Shown: piece after piece, positions 62,001 to 64,000 of the stretch | Layout of the letters: each line of letters begins with the position of its first letter | Numbering within the stretch: position 1 is the first letter of the stretch | Source of the DNA: Prevotella sp. oral taxon 376 | GTDB taxonomy: Bacteria; Bacteroidota; Bacteroidia; Bacteroidales; Bacteroidaceae | Direction of reading: 5' to 3' | Assembly: GCF_003043945.1 (NCBI RefSeq) | Contig: NZ_PYXG01000001.1 | Location: 682,001-746,000, forward strand | DNA: 64,000 nt | The notes under the pieces: model-generated | Told to the model about the DNA's origin: nothing | Database searches by the model: none | The model's input: only the letters and a program-made list of their open reading frames with translations | Program-made: the position numbers and the translations under genes

Positions 62001-62132
62001 AACAATTCCGGTAACGACATCTTCTTGAGATTGCCTCACTGCTTTTGAATCATTCACAACAGCTATATCAGCCGGGTAGGCATAAGTTGTCATAAATGTA
62101 AAAGCCAACATTAGACTAAATAGAATTCTCAT
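59049..62132 (-). CDS. SusC/RagA family TonB-linked outer-membrane transporter
   Basis: A 1027-residue TonB-dependent transporter. The signal peptide covers about residues 1-20. Then come the carboxypeptidase-regulatory-like domain ([22 protein letters not shown]), the SusC signature [24 protein letters not shown], and the plug ([45 protein letters not shown]). The barrel ends FTLSLNVGF. It is the first gene of a five-gene operon: SusC, SusD, two lipoproteins, metallophosphoesterase. No glycosidase, sulfatase or regulator is linked. Confidence 0.96.
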   Translation of the reverse strand: [1027 protein letters not shown]

Positions 62133-62153
62133 AAATGCGAATAATTAATAGTG

Positions 62154-62161
62154 CAAAGATA
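62154..62161 (-). promoter_or_regulatory. Promoter -7 box of the second SusC operon
   Basis: The minus strand reads TATCTTTG, matching TAnnTTTG, 21 bp before the susC ATG at 62132. Confidence 0.6.
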
Positions 62162-62284
62162 TTAAAATTCTATTAAAAAATACTATTAGAATTACAAATT
62201 AGCATATACTTTGATCTTATAATCGCTAATCTTGATTTGAGTCAATCATACAGAGGGAGTCTACTTTAGTCTTGCTTTAAAATA

Positions 62285-62316
62285 TTTGCATGTTATAGAG
62301 AAAAGATGTATCTTTG
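62285..62316 (+). promoter_or_regulatory. Promoter of ruvB
   Basis: TTTG at 62285-62288 is followed after 20 bp by TATCTTTG at 62309-62316, a full Bacteroidales consensus. The ruvB ATG is 22 bp further. Confidence 0.75.
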
Positions 62317-62338
62317 CAAAGGATTAAAAAATATTTGA

Positions 62339-63370
62339 ATGTCCGACGAATTTGACATAAGAGACGAACAGCTTTCCAAGGCCGAGAAGGAATTTGAAAA
62401 CGCCCTGCGCCCATTGAAATTCAGCGATTTCAGCGGCCAGAAAAAGGTGGTGGAGAATCTGGAAGTCTTTGTGGAAGCTGCCAAATACCGTGGCGAACCG
62501 CTCGACCACACCCTCTTGCACGGCCCTCCGGGGCTGGGGAAAACCACGCTGAGCAATATCATTGCCAATGAACTGGGCGTGGGCATCAAGATTACAAGTG
62601 GTCCGGTACTGGATAAACCAGGCGACCTTGCTGGCATCCTCACCTCGCTGGAACCCGATGATGTGCTTTTCATCGATGAGATTCACCGCCTCTCACCCGT
62701 CGTCGAGGAATACCTTTATTCGGCGATGGAAGACTATCGCATCGACATCATGATAGACAAGGGGCCTTCAGCTCGTTCCATACAGATAGACCTGAATCCG
62801 TTCACCCTTGTCGGAGCTACCACCCGAGGCGGATTGCTGACAGCCCCCTTACGGGCACGCTTCGGCATCAACCTTCATCTGGAATACTATGAACCTAACA
62901 CCCTGCAGCGCATCATCAGGCGAAGTGCAGGCATCCTGCAAGTACCTATCGACGATGATGCCGCCGTGGAGATCTCCCGCCGGTCGCGCGGAACGCCTCG
63001 TATCGCGAACGCCTTGCTTCGCCGGGTTCGCGATTTTGCGCAGGTGAAGGGCAACGGGCGCATCACCAACGATATTGCCAAGGTTGCCCTTAAAGCTTTG
63101 AATATCGACCAATACGGCCTTGACGAAATCGACAATAAGATTCTGCTCACCATCATTGATAAGTTCCGGGGAGGCCCGGTGGGACTTTCCACCATCGCGA
63201 CCGCCATCGGCGAGGACACCGGAACCGTCGAAGAAGTCTACGAACCGTTCCTCATCATGGAAGGATTTATCAAGCGGACGCCTCGCGGACGCATGGCCAC
63301 AAAGCTCGCCTACGACCATCTTGGACGCAATCCTTACAATGGCAACATTTTGGAACCACAGCTTTTCTAA
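62339..63370 (+). CDS. ruvB: Holliday junction branch migration ATPase RuvB
   Basis: A 343-residue AAA+ motor that drives branch migration with RuvA. Walker [10 protein letters not shown] is at residues 62-70, Walker B FIDEIHRL at 111-118, sensor GATTRGGLL and the arginine-finger segment LRARFGI follow. The C-terminal winged-helix domain is seen as [29 protein letters not shown] and RTPRGRMAT. Length is normal. It has its own consensus promoter, divergent from the SusC operon, and coaD follows after 25 bp. Confidence 0.98.
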   Translation: MSDEFDIRDEQLSKAEKEFENALRPLKFSDFSGQKKVVENLEVFVEAAKYRGEPLDHTLLHGPPGLGKTTLSNIIANELGVGIKITSGPVLDKPGDLAGILTSLEPDDVLFIDEIHRLSPVVEEYLYSAMEDYRIDIMIDKGPSARSIQIDLNPFTLVGATTRGGLLTAPLRARFGINLHLEYYEPNTLQRIIRRSAGILQVPIDDDAAVEISRRSRGTPRIANALLRRVRDFAQVKGNGRITNDIAKVALKALNIDQYGLDEIDNKILLTIIDKFRGGPVGLSTIATAIGEDTGTVEEVYEPFLIMEGFIKRTPRGRMATKLAYDHLGRNPYNGNILEPQLF

Positions 63371-63395
63371 ATCACAAAATCAAAGAAAACAAGAA

Positions 63396-63845
63396 ATGAA
63401 AACAGGTATTTTCGTAGGAAGTTTCAACCCCTTCACCGTGGGACATGACGACATCGCCCGGCGTGCCCTGACTCTCTGCGACCGACTGGTCATAGGCGTG
63501 GCAGCCGACAATGTTCATAAGCCGGACCTCAAGTCTTCCGAAGAACGCATCAAGGCAATACAAAAACTCTATGCCGACGAGCCTCGTATCGAGGTAAAAC
63601 CATTTTCCGGACTTGCCGTTGATTTTGCAAAGGCGGAAAACGCTCATTTCATCATTAAGGGGGCACGCAACTCCCGCGACTTTGAATACGAGCAGGAACA
63701 GGCCTTTGCCAACCGTTGTCTCTCGGGAATCGAGACGATCCTGCTTTTTGCCGACCCTCAGTTTTCCACCGTTTCATCGACCATGATTCGTGAAATGGAG
63801 CACTTCGGCGCAGACATAAGCAAGTTTATTCCCCACAGAAAGTAA
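63396..63845 (+). CDS. coaD: Pantetheine-phosphate adenylyltransferase (variant HIGH motif region)
   Basis: A 149-residue nucleotidyltransferase best assigned to CoaD, which makes dephospho-CoA from phosphopantetheine and ATP. The N-terminal motif is GSFNPFTVGHDDIARRAL; most CoaD proteins have GTFDP at the start of this motif, while GSFNP is more usual in NadD. The rest favours CoaD: IKGARNSRDFEYEQEQAFANR for phosphopantetheine binding and STVSSTMIREM as the ATP-site SSTxIR. Length also fits CoaD rather than NadD. It lies 25 bp after ruvB and 4 bp before ybeY. Confidence 0.85.
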   Translation: MKTGIFVGSFNPFTVGHDDIARRALTLCDRLVIGVAADNVHKPDLKSSEERIKAIQKLYADEPRIEVKPFSGLAVDFAKAENAHFIIKGARNSRDFEYEQEQAFANRCLSGIETILLFADPQFSTVSSTMIREMEHFGADISKFIPHRK

Positions 63846-63849
63846 CAGA

Positions 63850-64000
63850 ATGATTACCTATAACACCGACGGCGCCAGGATGCCGAAGATAAAGAAGCGT
63901 GAAATCACAAGGTGGATCAAGGGCGTAGCCGCGTCTTATGGCCGCAAGGTGGGAGAGATAGGCTATCTGTTTGTCAGCGACGAGAAAATCCTGGAGTGCA
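63850..64000 (+). CDS. ybeY: rRNA maturation endoribonuclease YbeY (5' part only)
   Basis: The first 50 residues of YbeY, reading ITYNTDGARMPKIKKREITRWIKGVAASYGRKVGEIGYLFVSDEKILE, the conserved N-terminus of Bacteroidetes YbeY ahead of the metal-binding H-x3-H-x5-H motif, which lies outside the window. YbeY takes part in 16S rRNA 3'-end processing and ribosome quality control. It starts 4 bp after the coaD stop and is cut by the right edge. Confidence 0.88.
   Translation, partial: MITYNTDGARMPKIKKREITRWIKGVAASYGRKVGEIGYLFVSDEKILEC

Overview
The window looks like a chromosomal segment of a Prevotella-type member of the Bacteroidales. The evidence is two SusC/SusD pairs, repeated promoters of the form TTTG-N19/20-TAnnTTTG, an S46 dipeptidyl-peptidase, a FprA flavoprotein, a DUF6261 protein, a CotH protein with a type IX secretion-like C-terminal tail, and a dcuB-ansB-porin-aspA fumarate-generating operon. 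No rRNA, tRNA, IS element, integrase or cas gene was seen. Both edges cut genes: dprA on the left and ybeY on the right.

Layout. 1-2.4 kb (minus): dprA, a 4HBT thioesterase and a DUF2851 gene, tightly packed. 2.4-5.8 kb (plus): dapB, lepB, a signal-peptidase paralogue lacking the usual catalytic residues, and wbqC. 6-11.3 kb: an M16 peptidase, a PfkB kinase and fprA, a DAACS symporter and a LOG-family protein. 11.4-16.8 kb: an isolated SusC/SusD pair. 17.4-19.3 kb: a DEAD-box helicase with a DbpA-type RNA-binding tail. 19.4-27.8 kb (minus): zinc metalloprotease, SpmA-SpmB fusion, flippase and S46 peptidase as an apparent operon, then a secreted hypothetical. 27.9-30.9 kb (plus): xylB-xylA. 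31-36.2 kb (minus): dcuB-ansB-porin-aspA, which takes up and deaminates asparagine and aspartate to fumarate. 36.4-40.5 kb: a GH31 glycosidase and a XylE-type sugar symporter. 41-48.2 kb (minus): GH92, DUF4965, GH92, a mannan-directed cluster. 48.6-51.7 kb (minus): a small peptide, a fimbrillin-like lipoprotein and a GC-rich DUF6261 gene, behind a leader with a (CT)13 tract. 52-62.1 kb (minus): a SusC/SusD operon ending in a metallophosphoesterase, then CotH. 62.3-64 kb (plus): ruvB, coaD, ybeY.

The most unusual feature is a family of intergenic arrays seen at four places (about 5.86, 20.33, 40.78 and 54.00 kb). Each is built from 17-bp imperfect palindromes (6-bp arm, 5-bp centre RYNRY, 6-bp arm) separated by 5 bp, with an exact 22-bp period. 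Arm sequence differs between arrays and even within one array, but register, spacing and the RYNRY centre hold in all 14 clearly palindromic units. All four lie 3' of at least one gene. They resemble BIME/REP-type elements in position but not in construction, and I do not recognise them as a described family.
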